From Dictyoglomota bacterium (lineage in GTDB: Bacteria > Dictyoglomota > Dictyoglomia > Dictyoglomales > Dictyoglomaceae): a DNA stretch of 26,903 nucleotides. Location: the NCBI GenBank assembly GCA_029776735.1, contig JAKOUL010000053.1:1-26903 (forward strand), given 5' to 3'. Of the stretch, positions 16,497 to 24,413 are shown in pieces. Within the stretch, counting starts at the first letter, position 1, and every line of letters begins with the position of its first letter. A model generated the notes under the pieces. That model was not told where the DNA came from. It saw only the letters and a list, made by a program, of their open reading frames with translations, and did not search any database. The translations under genes and the position numbers were made by a program.

Positions 16497-16511
16497 TGTA
16501 AAAAATTTTCA
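16497..16511. promoter_or_regulatory. Operator-like palindrome 2 upstream of the rpiR-like gene
   Basis: TGTAAAAAATTTTCA differs from palindrome 1 (16439-16453) at a single position. The 58-base start-to-start distance is between five and six helical turns. It runs up to the ribosome site AGAGGTG at 16511-16517. Confidence 0.45.
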
Positions 16512-16521
16512 GAGGTGAATA

Positions 16522-17370
16522 ATGAAGGAAGTTAGTATCATTGAGAGGATTAAAGAGAGAAAAGATACTTTAAGAGAGTCAGAGAAAAAGGTAGCAGATT
16601 ATATCTTGATTCGGTGGCAAGAGGTTCTTCATCTTCCCATAACTGAACTTGCTGAAAGAATTGGAGTAAGTGAAGCAACTATTGTAAGAATGTGTAAAAA
16701 ATTAGGATTTAGAGGTTTTCAAGAATTAAAAATTATGCTTGCTGCTGAAAAAGTTCAGCCTATTAAGACGGTACATCAAGCAGTTCAAGATGGAGATGAC
16801 CTTGAAACAATCTTAAAGAAAGTTTTTTTAGCCAATATTAGAGCTATAGAAGCTACATTAAATATTCTTTCAGTTCAAGAGTTAGCAAAAGCAATTGAGG
16901 CAATTCTTTCTGCAAGGCAACTTCAGATATATGGGGTTGGAGGTTCTGGATCTGTAGCACTTGATGCTCAACACAAGTTTATGAAGACTGGTATACCTAC
17001 GATAGCTTATACAGACAGCCATGTAATGGCTATGGCAGCAAGTATTCTGGAGCCTAATGATGTGGTTATAGGTATTTCTGCCTCTGGAAGTAGTAAAGAT
17101 ATTGTAGATGCACTTACTCTTGTGAAAGAAAGAGGAGCAGTCACTATAGGTATCACTCACTATGCTAAAACCCCTATGGATAAAGTTTTGGATATAAAAC
17201 TCGCTGTATCTTCCGAAGAAACTTTTTATAGAACTGAAAGCACTTCTGCAAGAATAGCCCAACTTTCTATTATAGATACTCTCTTTATAGGTGTTGCATT
17301 AAGAAGATTTGATAAAACAATAGAAAATCTGAAATTGACCAGGGAAGCTATTGTTCCAAAAAGATTTTAA
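16522..17370 (+). CDS. RpiR/MurR-family transcriptional regulator (HTH + SIS)
   Basis: The 282-residue protein has the two family domains in order: an N-terminal helix-turn-helix (about 1-80, 'ITELAERIGVSEATIVRMCKKLGFRGFQELK') and a SIS phosphosugar-binding domain (about 125-265, 'LQIYGVGGSGSVALDAQHKFMKTG', 'VIGISASGSSKDIVDAL'). Regulators of this family sense a sugar phosphate or sugar acid derivative and control catabolic genes. AGAGGTG precedes the ATG. Two near-identical palindromes in its leader suggest control of its own transcript, which likely includes the dehydrogenase and TRAP transporter genes downstream since no terminator lies between them until after dctP. Confidence 0.93.
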   Translation: MKEVSIIERIKERKDTLRESEKKVADYILIRWQEVLHLPITELAERIGVSEATIVRMCKKLGFRGFQELKIMLAAEKVQPIKTVHQAVQDGDDLETILKKVFLANIRAIEATLNILSVQELAKAIEAILSARQLQIYGVGGSGSVALDAQHKFMKTGIPTIAYTDSHVMAMAASILEPNDVVIGISASGSSKDIVDALTLVKERGAVTIGITHYAKTPMDKVLDIKLAVSSEETFYRTESTSARIAQLSIIDTLFIGVALRRFDKTIENLKLTREAIVPKRF

Positions 17371-17390
17371 AAGAAAGGAGAAAAGGTAAG

Positions 17391-18344
17391 TTGGCTTTTA
17401 AAGTACTTATAACTCCAAGAAGTTTTGAGACAGTTAAAGATAAATGTATAGGACTGTTAGAGAAGGAAAATTTTGAAGTGGTTATGAATCCATATGGAAG
17501 GGTACTCACAGAGGAAGAGCTGGCTGGACTTATAGAAGAAATGGATGGAATTATTGTAGGGATAGATCCTGTAACTTCCAAAGTTTTGGAGAAAGCAAAG
17601 AGACTTAAAGTAATATCTAAATATGGTGTAGGGGTAGATAATATAGATTTAGAGAAGGCAAAAGAAAAAGGAATATTAGTAACCAATACTCCAGGAGCAA
17701 ATAGTAATGCTGTAGCAGAACTTACCTTAGGACTTATTTTTACAGTACTGAGAAAGATAAATCTTTCGGATAGAAAGACCAGAGAAGGATCTTGGGAAAG
17801 ATTTGTTGGCTATGAACTTTCTGGTAAGACTTTAGGAATTATTGGCACAGGAAATATAGGTAGGCGTTTAGTAAAACTCCTTAAGGGTTTTGATTTAAGA
17901 ATACTTTGTTATGATAAAGATCTTGATTTAGAATGGGCAGCAGAAGAGGGCATAATCTATGTTTCTTTAGAGGAACTTTTAAAAAACTCTGATGTTATTT
18001 CCATACATATGCCGTTAACAAAGGAAACATATCATTTTATCTCAGATAAAGAATTATCTTTTGTAAAACCTGGAGCTGTTATTATTAATACTTCAAGAGG
18101 GGGAATTATTGATGAGATGGCTCTTTATAATGCACTAAAAGAAGGTAAGCTTTTGGGAGCAGGACTTGACGTATTTGAGAAAGAGCCACCTATAGATTCC
18201 CCTCTTTTAAATCTTGAGAATGTAGTGATGACTTCTCATATAGGAGCTCATACTCAAGAGGCTACAGAGAATATGGCAAAAATGGCGGTGGAGAATCTAA
18301 TTTCAGTATTAAAGGGTGAGAAACCTAAATTTTGGGTTGAATGA
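17391..18344 (+). CDS. D-2-hydroxyacid dehydrogenase (phosphoglycerate dehydrogenase-like)
   Basis: An NAD(P)-dependent oxidoreductase of 317 residues. The Rossmann motif 'GTGNIG' is at 152-157, and the catalytic triad is R236 ('NTSRGG'), E265 ('FEKEPP') and H283 ('SHIGAHT'). It lacks the C-terminal ACT domain of long SerA enzymes, as do many short phosphoglycerate, glyoxylate and hydroxypyruvate reductases. It sits between the RpiR regulator and a TRAP transporter with a second dehydrogenase, so a role in oxidation or reduction of an imported hydroxy acid is likelier than serine synthesis; the substrate is not readable. The start is TTG at 17391, 20 bases after the regulator gene, with AAGGAG upstream. 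Confidence 0.88.
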   Translation: MAFKVLITPRSFETVKDKCIGLLEKENFEVVMNPYGRVLTEEELAGLIEEMDGIIVGIDPVTSKVLEKAKRLKVISKYGVGVDNIDLEKAKEKGILVTNTPGANSNAVAELTLGLIFTVLRKINLSDRKTREGSWERFVGYELSGKTLGIIGTGNIGRRLVKLLKGFDLRILCYDKDLDLEWAAEEGIIYVSLEELLKNSDVISIHMPLTKETYHFISDKELSFVKPGAVIINTSRGGIIDEMALYNALKEGKLLGAGLDVFEKEPPIDSPLLNLENVVMTSHIGAHTQEATENMAKMAVENLISVLKGEKPKFWVE

Positions 18345-18452
18345 TTTTAACAACTTTTAGGGAGGTGAGAGGAAGATTTGTATTAATAGGTTTTTAAAGA
18401 GAGGGAGTGGTTTTAAATTTCAAAAAATTTTTTAAGGGGAGGTTGATGTATT

Positions 18453-19451
18453 GTGAATCTTAAAAAGGTAAGTTTAATATTAGTTTCTGCTTTACTTTTA
18501 GTGGCTTTGGCAGTTCCTCTTTCTGCTCAGACACCAAAATATGTACTTAAGTTTAATCATGTGCTTTCTCCTTTGGATCCTTTCCACGATGGATTTCTAA
18601 AATGGGCAAAGGCTGTAGAAGAAAGGACAAAAGGTGGACTTAAGGTTGAAGTATATCATAGTGCACAATTGGGGGTAGAAGAAGATATTCTTGAACAGAT
18701 TAGACAAGGAGCAAATGTAGGACAGAATACAGATGCAGCACGTATGGCAATGTATCTTCCAGAAATAGGGGTTATGAATTGTCCATACTTTGTAGATTCT
18801 CCTGAAGAGGTTGTAAGGCTGAAAAAGATGCCTACAGTTCATAACTGGTTAAAAATATTAGAAGAGAAATATGGGTTTAAAGTACTCTCCTTTACCTGGA
18901 TACAAGGTTTTAGACATTTCATGACTAATAAACCAGTCAAAACTCCCGAAGATCTCAAGGGCTTGAGAATTAGGACTCCTGGAACACCTGTATGGCAAGA
19001 ATCTGTTCGTGCTCTTGGTGCAACACCAGTCTCTCTTGCCTTTGGTGATGTTTATCCAGCCTTGCAACAGAAGGCAATAGATGGTGTAGAGCTTGTATAC
19101 AACAATATTCCTGGAATGAGATTATATGAAGTTCTGAAATATGTAAGTGAGACAAAACATATTTTGCTAATCAACTTTGAAGTAGTAAGTGCAAAATGGT
19201 TCAGAAGCCTTCCTCCTACTTACCAGAAAATTCTTGAGGAAGAATGCGATAAGGCGGGTTTGGAGGCTTCTAAAGTAGTTGTTGAAAAAGAAGAAGAAGT
19301 TAAGAAACTTATTAAAGAAAAAGGAATGACAATTATTGAGACAAAAGATATTGATATTAATGCATTTAGGAAGGCTGGAGAAAAGGCTTATGAGGTTTTA
19401 AAGCTAAAAGAAGTAAAAGATAAAGTTTGGAAGGAAATGAGAAAAAAATAA
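18453..19451 (+). CDS. dctP: TRAP transporter solute-binding protein (DctP family)
   Basis: This is the periplasmic-type (exported) binding protein of a TRAP transporter. The 332-residue precursor has a signal peptide at 1-26 (basic 'MNLKK', hydrophobic core, likely cut near 'PLSAQ-TPK'). Family features are 'FDPFH'-like 'LDPFHDGFLKWA', and 'LKGLRIRTPGTPVWQESVRALGATPV', where R174 matches the arginine that holds the substrate carboxylate in DctP proteins, followed by 'VYPALQQKAIDGVE'. The start is GTG at 18453, ten bases after GGGGAGG; the nearby ATG at 18445 leads to an immediate stop. The 108 bases between the dehydrogenase and this gene hold no clear promoter. A hairpin follows it before dctQ. 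Confidence 0.95.
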   Translation: MNLKKVSLILVSALLLVALAVPLSAQTPKYVLKFNHVLSPLDPFHDGFLKWAKAVEERTKGGLKVEVYHSAQLGVEEDILEQIRQGANVGQNTDAARMAMYLPEIGVMNCPYFVDSPEEVVRLKKMPTVHNWLKILEEKYGFKVLSFTWIQGFRHFMTNKPVKTPEDLKGLRIRTPGTPVWQESVRALGATPVSLAFGDVYPALQQKAIDGVELVYNNIPGMRLYEVLKYVSETKHILLINFEVVSAKWFRSLPPTYQKILEEECDKAGLEASKVVVEKEEEVKKLIKEKGMTIIETKDIDINAFRKAGEKAYEVLKLKEVKDKVWKEMRKK

Positions 19452-19467
19452 CAGAATAATCTTTTTG

Positions 19468-19504
19468 GAAGACCACCCATTTTGGGGTGGTCTTCTCTTA
19501 ATTT
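19468..19504 (+). terminator. Intra-operon hairpin between dctP and dctQ
   Basis: GAAGACCACCC (19468-19478) and its perfect complement (19485-19495) form an 11-bp stem with a 6-base loop, followed by TCTTAATTTT. It is a strong stem with only a broken T tract, so it could be a leaky terminator or an mRNA 3'-end stabiliser that raises dctP over dctQM. Confidence 0.75.
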
Positions 19505-19535
19505 TAAATTTTGGTGTGAGGGGTGATGAATAAAA

Positions 19536-20030
19536 ATGAGGAAGCTATATGAATATTCAGGAAAGATTGAGACTTTTATAGTTGAGGTCCTTTTGATAGC
19601 TATGGCAATTTTAGTATTTATCGCAGGTGTCTCAAGGACTATTCATAGACCTATTGGTTGGGCAAATCCTCTTGCCTCTTTTTTATTTGCTTGGTCAGTG
19701 TTTATGGCTACAGATGCTGCTTTTAGAGAGAATAAAATTATGTCTGTAAACATTCTGGTCAACAAACTTCCTGAAAGAATGAAAAGCTATACTAAATTAT
19801 TCAATTATTTTGTAATTCTTGCCTTTTGCATATTTCTTATTGTATTTGGGATAAAGGTCTCATATATTATGAGATTTAGGACTTTTGAGGGGATGTATGG
19901 ATTTAGTTATATGTGGGCTGGTTTGAGTGTTCCTGTGGGGGGCTTTCTTATTCTTGTTACTACAATTTTTAAGATTTCCGATGAGATAAAAACTTTAAGG
20001 GAGGGAAATAAATCCCAGAATAAAAGTTAG
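19536..20030 (+). CDS. dctQ: TRAP transporter small membrane subunit (DctQ family)
   Basis: The 164-residue protein has four membrane segments (about 14-34, 46-63, 88-110 and 128-150), the usual DctQ layout, and the family-typical 'F.WSVFMATDAAFRENKIMSV' segment. It forms the membrane complex with DctM and is needed for Na+-driven uptake of the substrate bound by DctP. The ATG at 19536 is preceded by GAGGGGTG; another ATG at 19525 is out of frame and runs into a stop after a few codons. It is separated from dctP by the hairpin and from dctM by 27 bases. Confidence 0.9.
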   Translation: MRKLYEYSGKIETFIVEVLLIAMAILVFIAGVSRTIHRPIGWANPLASFLFAWSVFMATDAAFRENKIMSVNILVNKLPERMKSYTKLFNYFVILAFCIFLIVFGIKVSYIMRFRTFEGMYGFSYMWAGLSVPVGGFLILVTTIFKISDEIKTLREGNKSQNKS

Positions 20031-20057
20031 ATCTTTATTTGGGAGGTGTAATTTAGC

Positions 20058-21344
20058 ATGCTTTTAGTAATAATATTTTTCTTTTTGTTTATGTTTTTGG
20101 GAATGCCTGTTGCCTTTGCGATAGGTATCTCAGGCACAGTGTTTTTTCTGCAACATTTGGGAGAAATTCCTATAACTACTCCTATACAACTTCCTCTTTC
20201 TCAAAATTTAAACTTTACTCTTTTAGCAATTCCATTATTTATATTTGCTGGAAATCTTATGAATCATGCAGGAATTACCTCAAGGTTAATTGATCTGGCT
20301 ACTGTTTTAACAGGGCATCTGAGAGGAGGACTTGCTCACGTTTCTTGTGTTCTTTCAGCCCTTATGGGTGGAGTTTCTGGCTCTGCTATTGCTGATGCTG
20401 CAATGGAAAGTCGTATATTGGGTCCAGAGATGATAAGAAGAGGTCTTCCTAAAGGTTATGCCGCTGGAATATTAAGTTGGTCTTCCTTAGAAACACCTAC
20501 AATTCCTCCCAGTATAGGGCTTATTTTGTTTGGAACTATAGCACAAGTCTCCGTAGGAAGACTCTTTGCTGGGGGAATTATGCCAGGGCTTTTAGTAATG
20601 GTATTTTTAATGATTAGTGTGGCTATAACATCAAGAATAAGAAACCTTCCTCCTCAAAGAGAAAAAAGGGCTTCTTTGAAGGAGATGGGCTCCTCAGCTC
20701 TTCAAAGTATCTGGGCTTTACTATTTCCTGTGATCCTTCTTGTAGGATTAAGATTTGGACTTTTTACTCCTTCAGAGATAGGGGCACTATGTGTAGTTTA
20801 TGCTGTTGTTGTAGGAGTATTGATATATGGAGATCTAACCTTAAAAGGCTTCTTAGAAGCTTTGCAAGGTTCCATGGTTGATATTGGTGCTACCATGTCT
20901 TTAATCTCTTTATCCTCCATATTCACTTATGGTATTGTATGGGAAAACATTACTGAGCTTGTTTCTAATTTAATTTTAGGAATTACTAATAATCCGTATA
21001 TATTTCTCTTGATAATTATAGGGCCTTTAATTATCGCAGGATGTTTTATTGATGCCACAGTGCTTATTCTTATGCTTACCTCTATCTTTTATCCCATTGC
21101 TTTAAAATTAGGAATAGACCCTGTACATTTTGGCCTTGTATTTTTCATGGCTTGCGCTATAGGGAATTTTACCCCTCCTGTAGGAGCTGCCACATATGCT
21201 GTGTGTTCTATTTTGGATGTATCCTTGGGTGAATATATGAAAGAGTCTTGGCCTTTTATGATAGCGGTCTTTGCTGCTCTTCTGACTGTGGCTTTCTTCC
21301 CAGATTTGGTCCTCTTAATACCTAATCTGATATTTGGAAGATAA
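20058..21344 (+). CDS. dctM: TRAP transporter large membrane subunit (DctM family)
   Basis: The 428-residue protein is almost wholly hydrophobic with about a dozen membrane helices. DctM marks include 'FLGMPVAFAIGISG', 'IPLFIFAGNLMNHAGI', 'MGGVSGSAIADAAMESRILGPEM', and 'GNFTPPVGAATYAVCSI' near the end. It is the ion-coupled translocation subunit. GGGAGGTG lies nine bases before the ATG. Together with dctP and dctQ upstream the transporter is complete, with the dehydrogenase genes on both sides pointing to a carboxylate or sugar acid substrate. Confidence 0.95.
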   Translation: MLLVIIFFFLFMFLGMPVAFAIGISGTVFFLQHLGEIPITTPIQLPLSQNLNFTLLAIPLFIFAGNLMNHAGITSRLIDLATVLTGHLRGGLAHVSCVLSALMGGVSGSAIADAAMESRILGPEMIRRGLPKGYAAGILSWSSLETPTIPPSIGLILFGTIAQVSVGRLFAGGIMPGLLVMVFLMISVAITSRIRNLPPQREKRASLKEMGSSALQSIWALLFPVILLVGLRFGLFTPSEIGALCVVYAVVVGVLIYGDLTLKGFLEALQGSMVDIGATMSLISLSSIFTYGIVWENITELVSNLILGITNNPYIFLLIIIGPLIIAGCFIDATVLILMLTSIFYPIALKLGIDPVHFGLVFFMACAIGNFTPPVGAATYAVCSILDVSLGEYMKESWPFMIAVFAALLTVAFFPDLVLLIPNLIFGR

Positions 21345-21356
21345 GGAGGATTGACT

Positions 21357-22115
21357 ATGAACTTTACAGATAAAGTTGTTTTAATAACGGGAGCAGGTTC
21401 TGGAATTGGGAGAAAAACTGCTATTATGTTTGCTGAGAAAGGAGCAAAAGTTGTTGTTAATGATATTTCTGCTGAAAGAGGAAATGAGACAGTAGATATT
21501 ATTAAAGGACATGGGGGAGAGGCACTTTTTATTTTAGGAGATGTATCTTCTCCTGCGAGCGCTGAAAGAATTATTAAAGAAGTTGTAAAGGCTTTTGGAA
21601 AGATAGATATCCTTGTGAATAATGCGGGAATTGTAGTACCAGGAAAAGTTGAGAATACTAAGGAAGAAGATTTTGATAAGACAATCTCTGTAAATGTTAA
21701 AGGTCCTTTTTTCCTTTCAAAATATGCTGTTTTGGAGATGAAAAAACAAGGTGGAGGAGTTATAGTAAATGTTTCTTCTGAGGCAGGGCTCAAAGGAATA
21801 CCAGAAAGATGTGCCTATGGTGTTTCAAAAGGTGCTTTAATCTCTCTTACAAAATCCATGGCTATAGACTATGCTAAGGAAAATATAAGGGTAAATGCTG
21901 TCTGTCCTGGGACTACATTTACTAAGGGACTTGAGGAGAGACTTAATAAACTTCCCAATCCTGAGGAATCATTAAGGGAGATGTCAGAAAGAAGACCATT
22001 AGGAAGATTAGGAAAAGAAGAAGAAATCGCTTTTGCTATTCTATTTGCAGCATGTGATGAGGCAGCTTATATGACTGGAAGTATTATAAGTATTGATGGT
22101 GGTGCTACTGCGTAG
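21357..22115 (+). CDS. Short-chain dehydrogenase/reductase
   Basis: A classical SDR of 252 residues: cofactor motif 'TGAGSGIG' near residue 11, 'NNAG' near 85, catalytic serine in 'NVSSEAG', and 'YGVSK' with the Tyr-Lys pair. 'VVNDIS' after the second strand, with Asp, suggests NAD(H) preference. It resembles FabG and sugar (glucose/gluconate) dehydrogenases; its position at the end of the TRAP operon suggests oxidation of the imported compound. I chose ATG 21357, seven bases after AAGGAGG, over an in-frame TTG at 21351 that touches the ribosome site. A terminator follows directly. Confidence 0.9.
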   Translation: MNFTDKVVLITGAGSGIGRKTAIMFAEKGAKVVVNDISAERGNETVDIIKGHGGEALFILGDVSSPASAERIIKEVVKAFGKIDILVNNAGIVVPGKVENTKEEDFDKTISVNVKGPFFLSKYAVLEMKKQGGGVIVNVSSEAGLKGIPERCAYGVSKGALISLTKSMAIDYAKENIRVNAVCPGTTFTKGLEERLNKLPNPEESLREMSERRPLGRLGKEEEIAFAILFAACDEAAYMTGSIISIDGGATA

Positions 22116-22116
22116 G

Positions 22117-22147
22117 GAGGGGAGACTCTAAGGTCTCTCCTCTTTTA
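22117..22147 (+). terminator. Rho-independent terminator of the TRAP operon
   Basis: GAGGGGAGAC (22117-22126) pairs with GTCTCTCCTC (22133-22142) over ten base pairs with one G-T pair, with a 6-base loop and a TTTT tail. It starts two bases after the stop codon of the short-chain dehydrogenase. Confidence 0.85.
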
Positions 22148-22224
22148 ATCTAATAAAACCTTTTAAAAGGGTATCCTCTAAAAATTTCGTATATTTAGTT
22201 CTTGTTAAAACCTTTAAATATTAA

Positions 22225-22252
22225 TTGAAAAAATTTTGCAATTTTATATTAT
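22225..22252 (+). promoter_or_regulatory. Promoter of the flavodiiron protein gene
   Basis: TTGAAA (22225-22230) and TATTAT (22247-22252) are spaced by 16 bases, the same arrangement as at the rpiR-like gene. The -10 is overlapped by a palindrome at 22249-22266. Confidence 0.5.
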
Positions 22253-22266
22253 TATGATTATAATAA
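22249..22266. promoter_or_regulatory. Fur/PerR-like palindrome over the flavodiiron promoter
   Basis: TTATTAT-GATT-ATAATAA is a perfect 7-4-7 inverted repeat covering the -10 end and start site. It resembles the AT-rich PerR/Fur box type (TTATAATnATTATAA), and oxygen-reducing flavodiiron genes are PerR targets in clostridia. No Fur-family gene is in the window, so the regulator is inferred. Confidence 0.4.
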
Positions 22267-22305
22267 CAACCATATAAAAAGTATAAATTTAAGGAGGGAG
22301 CAATA

Positions 22306-23484
22306 ATGAAGCCAAGAAAGATAAAAGATGGGATCTTTTATGTAGGAGCTCAAGATTGGAATAGAAAGTTATTTGATGCCTTAATTCCCCTTCCTGATGG
22401 TACCAGTTATAATGCTTATCTCATTTATGGAACTGATAAGACTGCCTTAATTGATACCGTAGATCCAACAAGGGAGCATGTTTTAGCCTCATATCTTGAG
22501 GAAGTAGAAAATATAGATTATGTAATTTCTCACCACACTGAACAAGATCATTCAGGTAGTATTCCTTTTGTCCTTGAAAAATATAAATCTGCAAAGGTGG
22601 TAACAAATCCAAAGGGTAAAGAACTTCTTATGTTGCATCTTCATATTCCTGAGGATAGATTTATAACTGTTGCTGATGGTGAGACGATTTCTTTAGGAGA
22701 TAAAACTTTGAAGTTCATATATACACCATGGGTACATTGGCCAGAAACTATGGTTTCTTATTTAGTAGAGGATAAAATTTTGTTTACCTGCGATTTTTTA
22801 GGTTCACATTTAGCCACATCGGATCTTTATGTAAGAGATGAAGGATTAGTATATGAAGCAGCAAAAAGATACTACGCGGAGATTATGATGCCTTTTAGAA
22901 CTATTGTGGAGAAAAACTTAGAGAAAATAAAGGATCTTGAGATTGACTTAATTGCTCCAAGTCATGGTCCTATATACCAAAATCCCTCTTTTATTATAAA
23001 TGCCTATAAGGATTGGGTAAGTAATCCGCCTAAAAATATTGTAGTGATACCTTTTGTCTCTATGCATAATAGTACTAAGATCATGGTAGATTATTTGACA
23101 GATAAATTAATTGAAAAGGATATAAAAGTAGAGATTTTTGATCTATCTTCTGTTGATATTGGGAAACTTGCTATGGCATTGGTAGATGCAGGGACAATAG
23201 TGGTTGGTACTCCTACAGTTCTTACTGGTCCTCATCCAAAAGCTGTATATGCTGTTTACTTGGCAAATGCATTAAAACCAAAGACAAAATTTATTAGTGT
23301 GATAGGCTCTTATGGATGGGGTGGTAGGACTTTGGATATATTGAAAGGTCTCTTATCTAATCTTGATGCTGAGATCATAGATCCTGTAATCATTAAAGGT
23401 TTACCTAAAAAAGAAGATCTCAAACTACTGGATGATCTTGCTGAAAAGATATATTTAAAACATAAAGAGGCTGGATTAATTTAA
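22306..23484 (+). CDS. fprA: Flavodiiron protein (oxygen/NO reductase, FprA type)
   Basis: This cytosolic enzyme reduces O2 to water (and often NO to N2O) and protects anaerobes. The 392-residue protein has the two-domain core only: a metallo-beta-lactamase-like diiron domain (about 1-250) and a flavodoxin domain (about 255-392, 'NIVVIPFVSMHNSTKIM', 'VGTPTVLTGPHP', 'GSYGWGG'). All diiron ligands are visible: H77-x-E79-x-D81-H82, H144, D163 and H220. No rubredoxin domain is attached, so electrons must come from a separate protein not in the window. AAGGAGGG precedes the ATG. The gene has its own promoter and shares a terminator with larE. Confidence 0.96.
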   Translation: MKPRKIKDGIFYVGAQDWNRKLFDALIPLPDGTSYNAYLIYGTDKTALIDTVDPTREHVLASYLEEVENIDYVISHHTEQDHSGSIPFVLEKYKSAKVVTNPKGKELLMLHLHIPEDRFITVADGETISLGDKTLKFIYTPWVHWPETMVSYLVEDKILFTCDFLGSHLATSDLYVRDEGLVYEAAKRYYAEIMMPFRTIVEKNLEKIKDLEIDLIAPSHGPIYQNPSFIINAYKDWVSNPPKNIVVIPFVSMHNSTKIMVDYLTDKLIEKDIKVEIFDLSSVDIGKLAMALVDAGTIVVGTPTVLTGPHPKAVYAVYLANALKPKTKFISVIGSYGWGGRTLDILKGLLSNLDAEIIDPVIIKGLPKKEDLKLLDDLAEKIYLKHKEAGLI

Positions 23485-23486
23485 TA

Positions 23487-23516
23487 GTAGGGGACCAATT
23501 GTGTCCCCTACTTTGC
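23487..23516. terminator. Shared terminator between fprA and larE
   Basis: GTAGGGGAC (23487-23495) and GTCCCCTAC (23503-23511) form a perfect 9-bp stem with a 7-base loop. On the plus strand it is followed by TTTGCTTTATTT; on the minus strand the repeat covers the larE stop codon (23508-23510) and is followed by TATTAAATTAAT. It probably acts mainly for fprA. Confidence 0.75.
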
Positions 23517-24320
23517 TTTATTTATGGTTTTATTCATACTTCCTGTTCTGTAACCTTCAAGATCTAAAGTAATAAATGTATATCCTAATTCCTTAAATTT
23601 ATTTATAATTTTTTCTCTGAATTTATCATTTAGAACTATTTCAAAATATTTCTCTTCTATTTCAATCCTTGCAGTATTATTGTAATCTCTTACTCTTACT
23701 TGTCTGATACCAAGATCTCTTAAGAATTCTTCGCCTTCTTCAATTCTCTTTAGTTTTGGTATTTCTATTTTTTCTCCATAAGGTATCCTTGAAGCAAGGC
23801 ATGCCATAGAAGGTTTATCATAAGTGGGAAGCCCTAATTCTTTTGATAGTTTTCTTATCTCTTCTTTTGTAAATCCCACTTCAATAAGAGGGCTTCTTAT
23901 ACCAAGTTCTTTAAGTGCTAACATTCCAGGGCGGTAATCTCCTAAATCGTCTATATTACTTCCATCAAGTACATAATTTATATGATTTTCTTGAGCTATC
24001 TTTAAAATTCTTTGGAATATTCTCTTTTTGCATAAATAGCATCTTTCAGGAGGATTGTTTAAAAATGCTGTATCTTCTAAAAAAGAGATATCTTTCTCTA
24101 AGATTAGTTTTACTCCCATCTCTTCTGCTAACTTTTCTGCCTCTTTAATCTCCTTTTCAGGAAATAATGGAGATACTAATGTTACTGCTAACACATTTTC
24201 TCCTAAGGTTTCTTTGGCTACTTTTAACAAGAAGGTGCTGTCCACTCCTCCTGAAAAAGCTACTACAACCCTTTCCATCTCTCTTAGTAGCTCTTTAAGT
24301 CTTTCAATCTTTTCTTCCAT
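23508..24320 (-). CDS. larE: LarE-type ATP-dependent sulfur transferase (nickel-pincer cofactor synthesis)
   Basis: LarE activates pyridinium-3,5-biscarboxylic acid mononucleotide with ATP and inserts sulfur, a step towards the nickel-pincer nucleotide of lactate racemase and related enzymes. The 270-residue protein has the PP-loop 'AFSGGVDSTFLL' (about residues 20-31), the LarE motif 'ACLASRIPYG' with C174, and two more cysteines, C94 and C97, in 'ERCYLCKKR'. The Lactobacillus enzyme sacrifices a single cysteine; the three-cysteine form is the one described to hold a [4Fe-4S] cluster, as in Thermotoga. AGGAG precedes the ATG. It is divergent from nikR. No larA, larB or larC is in the window. 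Confidence 0.92.
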   Translation of the reverse strand: MEEKIERLKELLREMERVVVAFSGGVDSTFLLKVAKETLGENVLAVTLVSPLFPEKEIKEAEKLAEEMGVKLILEKDISFLEDTAFLNNPPERCYLCKKRIFQRILKIAQENHINYVLDGSNIDDLGDYRPGMLALKELGIRSPLIEVGFTKEEIRKLSKELGLPTYDKPSMACLASRIPYGEKIEIPKLKRIEEGEEFLRDLGIRQVRVRDYNNTARIEIEEKYFEIVLNDKFREKIINKFKELGYTFITLDLEGYRTGSMNKTINKAK

Positions 24321-24353
24321 AGATGTTCTCCTGGCAAATTTTAATATTAGGAT

Positions 24354-24382
24354 ATTATACCAAAAAAGTATGAGATTAGGAA
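24354..24382 (-). promoter_or_regulatory. larE promoter
   Basis: TATAAT on the minus strand at 24354-24359, with a poor -35 (TTCCTA, 24377-24382) spaced 17 bases. The transcript would start near 24347 with a leader of about 27 bases carrying AGGAG. Confidence 0.55.
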
Positions 24383-24393
24383 TTTTTTCATCT
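24368..24393. promoter_or_regulatory. Candidate NikR operator between larE and nikR
   Basis: GTATGA (24368-24373) and TCATCT (24388-24393) are spaced by 14 bases. The E. coli NikR operator is GTATGA-N16-TCATAC; here the left half is exact, the right half matches at four of six bases (TCAT), and the spacing is two shorter. The left half lies within the larE promoter spacer, and the right half overlaps the -35 position of nikR. Tentative. Confidence 0.3.
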
Positions 24394-24413
24394 TTTTATA
24401 AAAATAAATGTGT

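Noticed and set aside
18345..18452. A possible separate promoter or tiny gene between the hydroxyacid dehydrogenase and dctP
   Set aside because: Several GGGAGG-like stretches occur but each nearby start runs into a stop within a few codons, and no convincing -35/-10 pair is seen.
21089..21793. A long open frame of 234 codons on the minus strand opposite dctM and the SDR gene
   Set aside because: It lies antisense to two well-conserved genes, its product is low-complexity (Pro, Ser, Thr, Ile) as expected from reading the opposite strand, and no ribosome site or promoter precedes it.
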